64,000 bases of DNA from VXNJ01 sp965249595 (GCA_965249595.1 OZ252242.1:992001-1056000), one strand, 5' to 3'. Shown: positions 16,918 to 26,003, numbered from the stretch's first letter. Program-made: numbers and translations. Notes: generated by a model not told the origin, from the sequence alone.

Positions 16918-18018
16918 ATGAATCAATTCGATGGCTTGGGAATGAGCCTGGGGAACTTATCCCGCCTTTCGGATGCCGAGTCGCGGTCGATCTCAGCTGA
17001 AAATCCCAACGGAGCGCCGGGGCACGGAGGGATGGCGACCGAAGGGTTCGGTGGCGAAGCGGCGACCGACTTGGGACAGGGTTGGAAGGTGTCGCCAGCT
17101 GTCTGGCTTGAACCGGGTCAGACGTATCAGCTTGCCGACATCGAAGGGCCGGGGGCAATTCAGAGCATTTGGATCACCGGCCGTATCGTGTGCCGCGAGG
17201 TCATCCTGCGGTTTTATTGGGACGACCAGGAAATTCCATCGGTGGAAGTTCCGTTGCCCGATTTTTTTGCCCAGCCATGGGAGAAATTTGCCCAGGTCAA
17301 TGCCCTGCCGGTCTCAGTAAACCCCAACAGCGGATTTAATTGTTTCTGGGAAATGCCCTTCCGCCGCCGCGCTCACATCACGATTGAGAACCGTACGACC
17401 GAGACCCTGGCCTGTTACTACCAGGTCAACTACACGCTCACCGAAGTGCCTGACGATGCGGCCTACTTCCACGCCCAGTTCCGCCGCACCAACCCGCTCC
17501 CGTACATGAGTGACTACACGATTCTGGACGAGGTCCAGGGCCAGGGCCAATTGGTGGGTTGCTCGATGGGTTGGCAGCCAAATGACGACGGTTGGTGGGG
17601 CGAAGGCGAAATAAAGTTCTTTATCGATTCGGATACCGAGTACCCGACGATCTGTGGCACCGGCACCGAGGACTACTTCGGAGGCGCCTACAACTGGGAT
17701 GTGGATGGCAAATACGTCGATTATTCGACGCCATTTTTGGGGATGCGGATGGTGTGGGACTCCAAGGCAACCTACAACCAGAATCGCCGTTTCGCAATGT
17801 ACCGTTTCCACGTGATGGACCCGATACGCTTCAAAGAACGCCTAAGGATTACGATTCAAGCTATCGGCTGGCGGCCGCGCCCCGAGCGGCGTTATTTGCC
17901 ACTGCAAGACGATATTTCATCGGTGGCTTATTGGTACCAATCACTTCCGACCAACGAGTTCCCGGAACTTGGCAATCGCGACGAATTGGAAATATCCAAG
18001 CCCAGGCTGCCCAGCTAA
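16918..18018 (+). CDS. GH172-family glycoside hydrolase (DUF2961)
   Basis: The 366-residue protein matches DUF2961, now glycoside hydrolase family 172, which includes difructose-dianhydride and arabinofuranose-acting enzymes. Clear motifs are SRSISAENPNG, a Gly-rich loop, DIEGPGAIQSIWIT, LRFYWDDQEIPSVEVPLPDFF, NSGFNCFWEMPF, YYQVNYTLTEVP, and the acidic signature CGTGTEDYFGGAYNW, then LPLQDDISSVAYWYQ. The ATG at 16918 is preferred over the GTG at 16885 on family length. There is no signal peptide, so it is probably cytosolic. No other carbohydrate genes are adjacent, and the substrate is unknown. Confidence 0.88.
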   Translation: MNQFDGLGMSLGNLSRLSDAESRSISAENPNGAPGHGGMATEGFGGEAATDLGQGWKVSPAVWLEPGQTYQLADIEGPGAIQSIWITGRIVCREVILRFYWDDQEIPSVEVPLPDFFAQPWEKFAQVNALPVSVNPNSGFNCFWEMPFRRRAHITIENRTTETLACYYQVNYTLTEVPDDAAYFHAQFRRTNPLPYMSDYTILDEVQGQGQLVGCSMGWQPNDDGWWGEGEIKFFIDSDTEYPTICGTGTEDYFGGAYNWDVDGKYVDYSTPFLGMRMVWDSKATYNQNRRFAMYRFHVMDPIRFKERLRITIQAIGWRPRPERRYLPLQDDISSVAYWYQSLPTNEFPELGNRDELEISKPRLPS

Positions 18019-18040
18019 GGTTTCGCGCCGGCGAGGTGTC

Positions 18041-18073
18041 GGCCTAACCGGCCGAGTGTCAGCCGGTTAGGCC
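18041..18073. terminator. 12-bp perfect hairpin between convergent genes
   Basis: GGCCTAACCGGC (18041-18052) and GCCGGTTAGGCC (18062-18073) form a perfect 12-bp stem with a 9-base loop. It lies between the GH172 stop and the stop of the peroxiredoxin-like gene, whose TAA is inside the right arm. There is no T-run on either side, so it may act as a bidirectional, U-tract-free terminator or 3'-end-protecting hairpin. Confidence 0.6.
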
Positions 18074-18591
18074 GCCCATTTGATGGTGCAGCCAATCGCC
18101 TTAGTTGCGCCAGGCATCGGGTCGGCTCCGGTCAAGGCGGATTCGATTGCGTCGCGCAGATACGTCTCTTTGACCTCGTCGGCCTCAACGCTGTCATCTA
18201 TTGCGCCGGTGTAGACGAGGGCCCCACTGGAATCAAATAGGAAGGCTTCCGGGGTGTGGTTGGCGGTGTAGGCGTTTGCCACCTGTTGCGATTCATCATG
18301 CAGATAGGGGAATGGGTACGCCCGCGCCTCGGCCAGGTCGCGCATTTTTTGGAAGCTGTCATCCGGGTAGTTGACGGCATCGTTGGAGCAGATTGCAGCT
18401 ACCCCGACACGTCCGGCGTAGTCGGCGGCGATATCTATCAAACGACCTTCCCAAGCCTTCGCGTAGGGGCAGTGGTTGCAGGTAAATACCACCAACCTTG
18501 GTCCGTTGCCAAGGTCTGAGAGTGAGACCGTTGAGCCATCGGTGGCGGGCAGGGAAAAATCTGGGGCGGTTGCGCCAAGCGGGAGCGGCAT
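18067..18591 (-). CDS. Thioredoxin-family protein (peroxiredoxin-like)
   Basis: A 174-residue cytosolic protein with the AhpC/TSA-type start: PLGATAPDFSLPATDGSTVSLSDLGNGPRLVVFTCNHCPYAKAWE. The CNHCPY motif (Cys38 and Cys41) replaces the usual peroxiredoxin TxxC. Proteins of this subgroup are often annotated as thioredoxin family or redoxin. The strand HTPEAFLFDSSGALVYTGAID carries the cis-Pro. The C-terminal region keeps a Cys (TKAIGCTIKW) that could act as a resolving cysteine. The reaction is not established, but a thiol-dependent role is expected. Confidence 0.8.
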   Translation of the reverse strand: MPLPLGATAPDFSLPATDGSTVSLSDLGNGPRLVVFTCNHCPYAKAWEGRLIDIAADYAGRVGVAAICSNDAVNYPDDSFQKMRDLAEARAYPFPYLHDESQQVANAYTANHTPEAFLFDSSGALVYTGAIDDSVEADEVKETYLRDAIESALTGADPMPGATKAIGCTIKWAA

Positions 18592-18654
18592 TGACTTTAA
18601 TCCTTCAATTGCGGGGCGGCCAGCGATCGGTGAGCGGGCGCCGCGGCGATTCAG

Positions 18655-18975
18655 TTAAAGGTTAGCCGCCCGCCTGATCGCTTCGACCAGGTCGCTGCGC
18701 AGCGGCAATGGGCCAAACCGCCCGTCAGGGCGCTCATAGGTGCGGCAGGTAAGGGCGGTTCCCATCGCCGCGGCCCCAACCGGGTCGATGTCGTCCCCGT
18801 CAATTCGGATCGTGGGCGACCCCGGAAACCGATGTTGGCGCGCCTGCTCCCAGTCGGTTATGCAGATTTCTTCCACCTGAGCATCAATTCCGGCTTCGGA
18901 CAACGATTCGGCGAGCATCGCCCGGGCCTGTGGGTGCGAGGGGCAGTCCGGGAACCACAGGAATTCAATGTGCAT
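18655..18975 (-). CDS. Small thioredoxin-like protein
   Basis: A 106-residue protein with a glutaredoxin/thioredoxin-like core. It begins MHIEFLWFPDCPSHPQARAML, and FPDCPSHP has one cysteine rather than a CxxC. A conserved FPGSPTIRIDGDDIDP (cis-Pro strand) follows, then CRTY. Proteins of this type are often found near mercury or thiol functions and are annotated as DF-type or DUF-thioredoxin. The frame continues upstream through the adjacent tRNA-Leu, so the ATG at 18975 is the plausible start. Confidence 0.7.
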   Translation of the reverse strand: MHIEFLWFPDCPSHPQARAMLAESLSEAGIDAQVEEICITDWEQARQHRFPGSPTIRIDGDDIDPVGAAAMGTALTCRTYERPDGRFGPLPLRSDLVEAIRRAANL

Positions 18976-19003
18976 CTGTCCCTGGAGTCCTTGATTATCA
19001 ATA

Positions 19004-19090
19004 TGGTGCCGAAGGTGGGATTCGAACCCACACGCTCGTACGAGCACTGCGCCCTGAACGCAGCGCGTCTGCCAATTCCGCCACTTCGGC
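19004..19090 (-). tRNA. tRNA-Leu (CAG)
   Basis: A class II tRNA with a long variable arm. The acceptor GCCGAAG pairs with CTTCGGC. The anticodon stem CTGCG/CGCAG holds the loop TTCAGGG, giving anticodon CAG. The variable arm TGCTCGTACGAGCG is a hairpin, the T arm is GGGTTCGAATCCC, and the 3' CCA is encoded. Confidence 0.96.
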
Positions 19091-19131
19091 TAACAATGTT
19101 TGAGCCCGATGACCTACCGGGCCACACTGCC

Positions 19132-19206
19132 TGGTAGCGGGGGTCGGAATCGAACCGACGGCCAAGAGCTTATGAGTCTCCTGCTCTACCTCTGAGCTAC
19201 CCCGCC
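19132..19206 (-). tRNA. tRNA-Met (CAU), elongator type
   Basis: The acceptor GGCGGGG pairs with CCCCGCT, and the loop CTCATAA gives anticodon CAT. It has the T arm GTCGGTTCGATTCCGAC and an encoded CCA. The 4-69 and 5-68 pairs are G-C, not the C-G pairs that mark TilS-modified tRNA-Ile2, and position 1 is paired, so it is not an initiator. The last anticodon-stem pair is A-G, a mismatch. I therefore call elongator Met. Confidence 0.85.
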
Positions 19207-19523
19207 GCGGACTGCCACTAGATATTAGAGAAATTTGCCAATACCAGCGAATCGATAGGGCGGCCGGCGTTTCGCCTTAGGAAGTGGAGGCGATCGTCTG
19301 CTTCAAATGCGAGGCCCGGTACGATTGTGGAATCTTCAGGGATGACGCCCAGTTGCTTGCCTGCTGAAACCGACTGCCGAATCAGGTTGAAGCCGGTCGG
19401 CACGCTGCCGGGATTGGCATTCGGTGACAGGGAAAATGCAGTATGAGATCCGGGCCGGTTACGATAGGATCCGAGGTTTAAAGGTGCCGGGTCGCGTCGT
19501 TTATACGGCGCGCCAAACCGCTC
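19207..19523. other. Intergenic region upstream of the permease remnant
   Basis: About 317 bp with no recognisable gene. One minus-strand ORF of 122 codons (19218-19586) covers it and extends into the permease start. It matches no family I know, and its content of Pro, Ser and Asn is unlike the neighbours, so I leave it uncalled. The region could contain the promoter for the permease. Confidence 0.35.
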
Positions 19524-21319
19524 GTGCGGGCCGCTCGGACAATAGCCGCTGGAGACACCTCGACGGCCACCCGCGAATCCCGGCATCCCCGCTACCAGGC
19601 TGACGAGTCTCCGCCCCTGCTGGCCAGCGTCAGTCTTGGACTTCAGTTCAGTCTCATCGCCTCCGCCACCCTGCTGGTGACTCCGGTAATCGTCGCCCAG
19701 TCTTCCGGACGCGGCGATTCGTATCTCGACTGGATGGTGTTCGCATCCCTGTGCGTTGTGGGATTGACCACGCTATTACAGGTTCGCCGGCTGGCGATGG
19801 TGGGTGCGGGGGCGATGTTGCCGATGTTCACGGCGGCCTTTTCAATTCCCTTCTGCATAACCGCCGTGGTTGACGGTGGCCCGGCCACACTGACGACGCT
19901 GATGCTGGTCTCGGCGGGGCTGCAAGTAGTTATTTCGCGCTGGCTGTTCATCCTGCGGCGGATCGTCACTCCTACCGTGACCGGGACTGTGATGATGATC
20001 CTATCGATCACGTTGGCCTACGTTGTATTCGGTCTACTTGACAAGGCTTCGATTGACGAACCGGTGGTGGCCCCGGTCACCGCGCTGGCCACCTTGGTCA
20101 TAGTCGGAGCGTTGACAATGCGCGGCAACGCGGTGTTGCGGCTCTGGGCGTCAGTGATCGTGATTCTCATTGGCTGCCTGGTCGCGACCGCCTTCGGTAT
20201 CTATGATCCCGAACGGTTGCTGTCGGCGCTGTAGATCGGTATTCCGAGCTCCTGGCCGAGTCTGTCGCTCTCCTTCGGGATTCCCTTCTGGACCCTGCTG
20301 CCCGCCTTCCTTTTTCTGGCCGTGATAATTTCGATCCAGGTTAACGGCGAGGCGATCTCGCAGCAGCGGGTTGCCTGGCGCAAGCCGCAAGCGGTCGATT
20401 TCCGTGGCGTCCAGGGGCACTGTCCGGCGCCGGAGTCGGCAATATGGTCGCCGGCCTGGCCGGCACGGTTCCAAACATCGCCAACCCGGGAATCGTGCCA
20501 TTCACCCAGATAACCGGGGTTGCCGCCAAGCGAGTTGGATACTGCATCGGACTTACCCTGATCGCGGTTGCCTTCCTGCCCAAGGTCTCTGGGTTCCTCA
20601 GCTCGATCCCAGGTCCGGTAATGAGCGGCTATCTGGTGATGATCACGGGGTCACTGTTCGTCGAAGGTGCCCGCACCGTCATTCAGACCGAACGCGACCG
20701 CCAGAAATTACTGGTGGCCGGTGTCTCTTTCTGGATCGGCGCGGCGTTCCAATTCGGGCTCTTCAACCTGCCGAATCTGGGGTCGGTGCTGGGTACCGTG
20801 CTAAAGAGCGGCGTAACTACCGGCGGCCTGACCGCGATGGCGGCGGTGGTGTTTTTGGAATTGACCGGCCCGCGCCGAATGCACTTCGAATCGCGCCTGC
20901 ACATCGATTCGCTGCCGCAACTAAATGAATTCATCGACGAATTCGCACGCCGGCGGGGATGGGGCGAGCCGATGCGACAGCGACTGGGCGCGGTTGCCGA
21001 GGAAACGCTGCTCACCCTGGCGCCACTGGATCTGGAGGCGCCGATATCGCTCGACCCCGAACCCGAGGACGAAGAGCCACGGCGCCTCGTGGTGCAGGCG
21101 AAAGGCGAGGGCGCGATCGCGGACCTTGAATTCATCGGTGGCGGCAACGAGGAAAACCTCGAAGACCAGATCAGCCAGCTTCAACTACACGACGAAGATC
21201 CGCCGATCGCCGAGGAGCTTTCGCTGCGCATTCTGCGGCACTACGCGTCCTCCGTCCAACACCAGCAGTATCACGACAAGGACGTGATCACGGTGCGGGT
21301 GGACGATCCAGGACCGTAA
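19524..21319 (+). pseudogene. NCS2-type nucleobase permease with C-terminal RsbW-like ATPase domain, broken
   Basis: Segment one (19524-20234) reads as a xanthine/uracil-permease-like membrane protein (SLGLQFSLIASATLLVTPVIV, many helices) and stops at a TAG at 20232. The same frame then continues to encode family sequence (PFWTLLPAFLFLAVIISIQVNGE, QQRVAWRKP) until a frame change near 20420. Segment two (20444-21319) resumes with NMVAGLAGTVPNIANPG and further helices. The last 140 residues look like an anti-sigma-factor kinase fold (LNEFIDEFARRRGWGEPMRQ, GAVAEETLL, ELSLRILRHYASSVQ, KDVITVRVD). Both lesions lie inside conserved protein, so either the gene is dead or the assembly has errors. A permease-ATPase fusion is unusual. 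Confidence 0.75.
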
Positions 21320-21477
21320 CCGGCTCACGCCTTGCCTGCGCCGCGCAGCGGCCCTGCGGCATGGATTCAGGCATCCCGAATCCCAGTAGTGGCTGCGGCC
21401 TGAGGATCGTGTCTCGGTGCTGATACTAAAAGGCGTCCTTTAACACTCAAGGCAATCTCGATCCACCGGAGTTAAGC

Positions 21478-22359
21478 ATGGCATTTGACAATCCCCAGTT
21501 CCTCGTCTCAACTGACTGGTTGGCAGGGCATCTCGATGACAGCGATGTCCGCATCTTCGAAGCAACCGTATTCCTCGGATTCCGCGATGGTGGCGGCTAT
21601 CTGATCGAATCGGGCCGGCCGGCCTATGAAGAAGGCCACATTCCCGGCGCCGGGTTCCTGGACCTGCAGCAAGATTTCTCCGACAACGGCCAGAAACTTC
21701 GCTTCATGATGCCCACAACTGACGAATTCGCCGCCGCCGCCGGGCGACACGGTATCTCCGAATCGTCCAAGCTGATCCTCTACGACCGCGTCGGTTCGCA
21801 GTGGGCCGCACGGCTGTGGTGGATGTTCCGGTCCATGGGCTGCCGAGACGCGGCGGTCCTGGACGGCGGCTGGGTCCGTTGGTGCGCCGAGGGTCGACCG
21901 GTTTCCACAGCCGCGTCCGATTACGGGGAAACTTCGTTCAATGCAACTGCCGACCCTGACCGGTTCGCTGACCTAAATGAAATCAAATCGTTCCTAAAGT
22001 CAAGCGCGCACGGAGGTAGTTGTCTGATCAACGCCCTGGCGCCGGAGCAGCATTCCGGAGCCGACGGCGGGCGACGCTACGGTCGCGCTGGTCACATCCC
22101 GGGATCCACCAACGTGCCGTCGGTGGCGCTGATTGACACGGAGACTGCTCTCTTCCGCCCACCAGCGGAGCTTGCCGAGATGTTTGTCGAGGCGGGCGCC
22201 GACAAAGGTAAACGCGTGCTCCTCTATTGCGGCGGCGGGATCGCGGCGTCCAACGACGCATTGGCACTTTCTTTGCTCGGCTATAGAGATGTTGCGGTCT
22301 ACGACGGTTCAATGTCCGAGTACGCCGCCGATCCGTCTCTGCCGCTGGTGGTCGACTGA
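21478..22359 (+). CDS. Thiosulfate/3-mercaptopyruvate sulfurtransferase (two rhodanese domains)
   Basis: The 293-residue protein has two rhodanese domains. The N-terminal domain is inactive-type, while the C-terminal one carries the active-site loop LLYCGGGIAAS with Cys251. Other family marks are RPAYEEGHIPGAGFLDLQQDFS, LYDRVGSQWAARLWWMF, AVLDGGW and GRAGHIPGSTNVPS. It transfers sulfane sulfur from thiosulfate or 3-mercaptopyruvate to acceptors such as cyanide or thiols. An ATG start with a GGAG-like upstream sequence is present. It has no operon partner. Confidence 0.92.
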   Translation: MAFDNPQFLVSTDWLAGHLDDSDVRIFEATVFLGFRDGGGYLIESGRPAYEEGHIPGAGFLDLQQDFSDNGQKLRFMMPTTDEFAAAAGRHGISESSKLILYDRVGSQWAARLWWMFRSMGCRDAAVLDGGWVRWCAEGRPVSTAASDYGETSFNATADPDRFADLNEIKSFLKSSAHGGSCLINALAPEQHSGADGGRRYGRAGHIPGSTNVPSVALIDTETALFRPPAELAEMFVEAGADKGKRVLLYCGGGIAASNDALALSLLGYRDVAVYDGSMSEYAADPSLPLVVD

Positions 22360-22838
22360 GCGCCGGCGCCGGTTGGGCGGCCGGCCGCCAGTGAACAGAA
22401 ACCAATGGCCACCCACAACCCGCCGATCGGTCTTGGTGCACATCTCTTTACCGGCCAAGCAGGTCGCCTCAAACAAGGGACTTTTCCGCCATGCTACTAA
22501 TACATTCGACCTTGGCCCGCTCGGGTTTTGCCCGACGGTAGCGAAACAAGACCGTTGCAATGATTGATGCCCCCAATTTGGTCGGCAAACTGGCGCAGCC
22601 CCACCGGAATATGTGGACTGGAGCGCACTGGGCTGAAAATTTTTTGGCGGTTCCAGTCATGGGGCCGGCACAATGGCCTTGAAAAGCCCCACTCAAGCCT
22701 CTGGCATGCCAGAGTAGGAGGATTTATCGTCGACGTCTCGGTGGGCCTGGCCGTTCCCCAGTGATGAGTTGGGGGACTACTCACCCAATTAATACGCGGG
22801 CACCAAGCCTGATTGCCAATCCAAACGGTAAATTACGC
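22360..22838. other. Gap between convergent genes
   Basis: About 480 bp between the sulfurtransferase and the ABC permease. A perfect G+C-rich palindrome GGCGGCCGGCCGCC lies near 22376-22389. No ORF resembles a protein family, and I see no tRNA or obvious terminator with a T-run. Confidence 0.4.
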
Positions 22839-24494
22839 TCAATTCCTTATGTCTCGTCGCTGGAATAACGTCAACGACAGGCCGATCAGCGCTAATGCCA
22901 ACACGGCTAATACAACGGCGTCTCCCCAGTCCATGCCGTTCACCAGCGGGTTGCTGCCCAGGTAGTACCGGAACGGAGACACCCATTCCACGGCCGAAAC
23001 AGCACCTGTGATGTTCGCTAAAGAGTTCAACAGATGGAAGGCGAGCGCGGCCCCTGCCGTGCCGAATATCGCGACTCCCGTGCGCCCTGTGCCCGCACTG
23101 AGCGCCAGGGCCAGGGCGCCGAACACCAACCCCACCAGTACCTGCAGCGTCGCGGTGGCGGCGATGTTGCCAACCGACATCCCCAGGCTGCCCAGTACCG
23201 AACCAAGCGCGACGCCTGCAAATGTCGCAACCCCGATGGCTATGCCGAACAGCACCATCGCCGCGGCTTTTTCCAGCACAATCCTGGATCTTGGTATTGG
23301 ATTGGACAGCAGCAGCGCCATCGTCCGGCGCGACTCCTCCCCTGCCAACGCCCCCGCGCCGACGATCGCCGTCACGAAGACGACCGACAGCGGGGCCATC
23401 AATCCAAATGTTTCCAGCGTGTACCAGCCCTCTGGCGTACTCAAGTTGCCGCCCCCGAAGAGCGCGAGCACCTCTTCAGGGAAGGTATCGAACGCTGAAA
23501 GTGTTTCCTCCGGCAAGGACGCATACATTGGCCCCAATGCGACGCCCATGACGAGAAACATCGCCGCCGCCGTGATCAGCAGCAGCACCTGGTAGTCCGA
23601 GACTGTCTTGGTCCATATGGACGAAACCCTGGCCGATCCGGCAATCTGACCGACAAGCCTGTTGAGGAGAGAGTTGCCCCGAATCCTGTCAAAAAGGGTG
23701 GTCCCCACGGATTGGCCTCGCACATCCCGGCGGTTGAACCCGACCACGGCCACAGCCAGAAGGGCTAAGGACGCAACAAGTAGCACCAGAAGGTGGTCCC
23801 AAGCGATTCCGTTGTAGGCGGGATCGCTCCCATCGAAGTAGTACCAGGGAAACGCGATCCGCAAGTCTTCCAGCTCAGGGACAAGCGGCAGGAGTCCCAC
23901 CGCAAAGAACGACAGCACGAGGATGCCCGTCGTCGCGCCTGTAGCCGTGTCACGGTTGCCGGTGACGGCTCCGATGGCCAGTGCCAGCATTCCGTAGAAC
24001 ACCGCGTTGACGTATAGGTGTAGGGCTAGGGCCTCGACGTGCAGGCCGCCGATCTCCACGTCCAAAATGGCGGAAATCGGATTGACCGGCACCCACATGA
24101 CGAAGACCGTGGCGCCCGTGAGTAGCACCAGGGCGAAGGCCTTAGACAGCAGCACATGGGTGCGGCTTCTGGGGTTGGCCAGCAGAATGCCCATCGTTCC
24201 GTTCCGCTCCTCCCCGGCGATGGTCGCCGAGCCCATGACCAGCGCCATCGCGGCCACGACAATGGCGCCGAACGACCCGAAGACGTAGCCTATTGCCAAG
24301 CCGCCAACGTCGATGTCATCTGAAATGCCTAACAGCGACCTGAACGCCACGGGCAGTTCGGTGTAGATCGTGAGGTCGATATTGCGATAGAGAGACATCG
24401 CCAACAACAGCATCAGGGTGAGACTCGTGGCCGAGATCGCCCAACCCATCCACCTGTCCCTCGACGTCTTGATGAAGATATTGGCCAACGCCAT
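22839..24494 (-). CDS. ABC-2-type transporter permease, two-repeat form
   Basis: The 551-residue integral membrane protein has two homologous halves. Each has the ABC-2 pattern with a helix cluster and the motif MGSATIAGEERNGTMGILLANP (first half) or GAGALAGEESRRTMALLLSNPIPRS (second half). It is likely the complete transmembrane part of the exporter, with the ATPase gene 2 bp upstream (24497). Substrate unknown. Two-half ABC-2 permeases of this kind are often associated with drug or antibiotic export. The MarR regulator further upstream suggests induction by a ligand. Confidence 0.85.
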   Translation of the reverse strand: MALANIFIKTSRDRWMGWAISATSLTLMLLLAMSLYRNIDLTIYTELPVAFRSLLGISDDIDVGGLAIGYVFGSFGAIVVAAMALVMGSATIAGEERNGTMGILLANPRSRTHVLLSKAFALVLLTGATVFVMWVPVNPISAILDVEIGGLHVEALALHLYVNAVFYGMLALAIGAVTGNRDTATGATTGILVLSFFAVGLLPLVPELEDLRIAFPWYYFDGSDPAYNGIAWDHLLVLLVASLALLAVAVVGFNRRDVRGQSVGTTLFDRIRGNSLLNRLVGQIAGSARVSSIWTKTVSDYQVLLLITAAAMFLVMGVALGPMYASLPEETLSAFDTFPEEVLALFGGGNLSTPEGWYTLETFGLMAPLSVVFVTAIVGAGALAGEESRRTMALLLSNPIPRSRIVLEKAAAMVLFGIAIGVATFAGVALGSVLGSLGMSVGNIAATATLQVLVGLVFGALALALSAGTGRTGVAIFGTAGAALAFHLLNSLANITGAVSAVEWVSPFRYYLGSNPLVNGMDWGDAVVLAVLALALIGLSLTLFQRRDIRN

Positions 24495-24496
24495 CG

Positions 24497-25420
24497 CTAC
24501 TTTCCCTCGTCAGCGTGGTAATACGTGAGGAAAATCTCTTCCAGGTCCGCCTCGCTCGTCCTGATGTCGGCTATCTCGTACCGATCCGTCGCGGCTTTCA
24601 GGAGCGGGCCCATTTCGCTGTCGAAGGACATTTCAACGTGGTTATTGCGGACCACGACGTTGCGGACCCCCGGGAGGCCTTCGAAAACCGAGGCTTCTGC
24701 CCGCGAATCGAGCACAAACTCCACCTGGCGCATTGCCTTCGACCGCAGGTCCGCAACCGACTCCACGGTGACGAGAAAGCCGTCGCGGATGATGCCGACC
24801 CGGTCGGCGACGCGCTGCACCTCGGACAGGGTGTGGCTGGAGAGGAAGACCGTACTTCCCGCGCCCGTGACCTCACGCAGCATCGTGTGGAACTCGCTCT
24901 GCACCAGCGGGTCGAGGCCGGAAGTTGGCTCGTCCATGATCAGCAGGGCTGGATGGTTCATAAACGCTTGTATAACGCCGATCTTCTGCCGGTTGCCCGT
25001 CGAAAGGTCGCCGACCTTCCTCGACAGATCGGAGTTGAGACGATCGGCCAGCTCGTCGACATAGCTCCAGTCGACACCACCGCGCAAATTAGCGAAGTAC
25101 ATCAGCGTGTCCCGGCCTGTGAGGTTTGGGTACAGCGCCAAGTCCCCCGGGATATACCCTACCTGCCGCCGTAAGGCGACAGCATCCTTGTGCGTGTCGA
25201 GACCGAGGATCGTTGCGGCTCCGGCCGTCGGCCGGATTTCGTCCTGCAGTGTCCTGATGGTCGTGGACTTTCCTGCGCCGTTCGGTCCGAGGAACCCAAA
25301 GACCTCGCCCACACGGACATCCAGATCGACGGCCTCGATCCCGCGCTGCTCGCCATAGTACTTAGTCAGCCCTTCAGTGTGGATGGCTGCCTTTGTCGCG
25401 CGTCCGGTTGTTATTGCCAT
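24497..25420 (-). CDS. ABC transporter ATP-binding protein
   Basis: The 307-residue ATPase drives the permease encoded immediately downstream. Walker A GPNGAGKST is at residues 45-53, the signature LSTGNRQKIG is near 140, and Walker B plus D-loop LLIMDEPTSGLD follows with switch-His in LSSHTL. The C-terminal extension (about residues 225-307) is like the regulatory domain of drug-exporter ATPases (DrrA/CcmA type). It lies two bases from the permease and 52 bp from the MarR gene, so the three genes form one transcription unit. Confidence 0.93.
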   Translation of the reverse strand: MAITTGRATKAAIHTEGLTKYYGEQRGIEAVDLDVRVGEVFGFLGPNGAGKSTTIRTLQDEIRPTAGAATILGLDTHKDAVALRRQVGYIPGDLALYPNLTGRDTLMYFANLRGGVDWSYVDELADRLNSDLSRKVGDLSTGNRQKIGVIQAFMNHPALLIMDEPTSGLDPLVQSEFHTMLREVTGAGSTVFLSSHTLSEVQRVADRVGIIRDGFLVTVESVADLRSKAMRQVEFVLDSRAEASVFEGLPGVRNVVVRNNHVEMSFDSEMGPLLKAATDRYEIADIRTSEADLEEIFLTYYHADEGK

Positions 25421-25472
25421 GCGGCCGCGCCCCCTTTAGAGAGATAGTTCTGAAGTTCCAATTCAACTCGTC

Positions 25473-25913
25473 CTACTCAGGGTCAGCAAACCGGACAGCG
25501 ACGTCATTTCTGGCGACCGCGTCCAAGCGTTTCACACCCTCATTGAGAATTTCCAACGCGCGAACGACCGCTTCGAGCTCGTCAATCGACAGCAACTCGC
25601 AAATCTTCTCAACGATTGCAATCTCGCTGCTAGTCACTCCCGCAACAATGTGTCGTCCCTCCTTGGTCAGACAGGCCAGTGCGACCCGCCTGTCGTTGGG
25701 ATATGGAACACGCTCCACCAGACCTTTCCTGGCCAGGCGTTCTACCATGGTCGAGGCGTTGCCAAGGGCCATCCCATGGGCCTCCGAAATATCTGTGATC
25801 CTGGCTGGGCCAGAAGAGAGCATGAACAGGATCCTGATCTGTGGGATAGTCAGGTCAGCCTCTATGACAAAGTCCTTGGGGGCCGTTTGACCTGACGCCG
25901 CCAGTGACTCCAC
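25473..25913 (-). CDS. MarR-family transcriptional regulator
   Basis: The 146-residue winged-helix regulator has IPQIRILFMLSSGPARITDISEAHGMALGNASTMVERLARKGLVERVPYPNDRRVALACLTKEGR, the DNA-binding core with the wing DRR motif. It is predicted to control the ABC exporter that follows. The GTG at 25913 is the only standard start, although the frame is open about 80 bases further upstream, and the first helix of MarR proteins would need some of that. A non-standard start cannot be excluded. A perfect inverted repeat upstream is the likely autoregulatory site. Confidence 0.88.
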   Translation of the reverse strand: MESLAASGQTAPKDFVIEADLTIPQIRILFMLSSGPARITDISEAHGMALGNASTMVERLARKGLVERVPYPNDRRVALACLTKEGRHIVAGVTSSEIAIVEKICELLSIDELEAVVRALEILNEGVKRLDAVARNDVAVRFADPE

Positions 25914-25984
25914 AAAATTGGTGATGCTGGCAACCAGTTCCGGCCTTGCTGTTATGAACTTCTCACCATTACTATTGCCATAAC

Positions 25985-26003
25985 TAGTATGCTGACCATA
26001 CTA
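25985..26003. promoter_or_regulatory. MarR operator: 19-bp inverted repeat
   Basis: TAGTATG (25985-25991) and CATACTA (25997-26003) are perfect inverted repeats around a 5-base spacer CTGAC. The site is 72-90 bp upstream of the MarR start. The size and symmetry are typical of MarR dimers, and autoregulation of such divergent or leading genes is common. The match between site and regulator is inference. Confidence 0.65.

Noticed and set aside
22469..22696. 75-codon minus-strand ORF between the sulfurtransferase and the ABC permease
   Set aside because: No family resemblance or ribosome binding site; overlapping ORFs exist in several frames, as in non-coding G+C-rich DNA.
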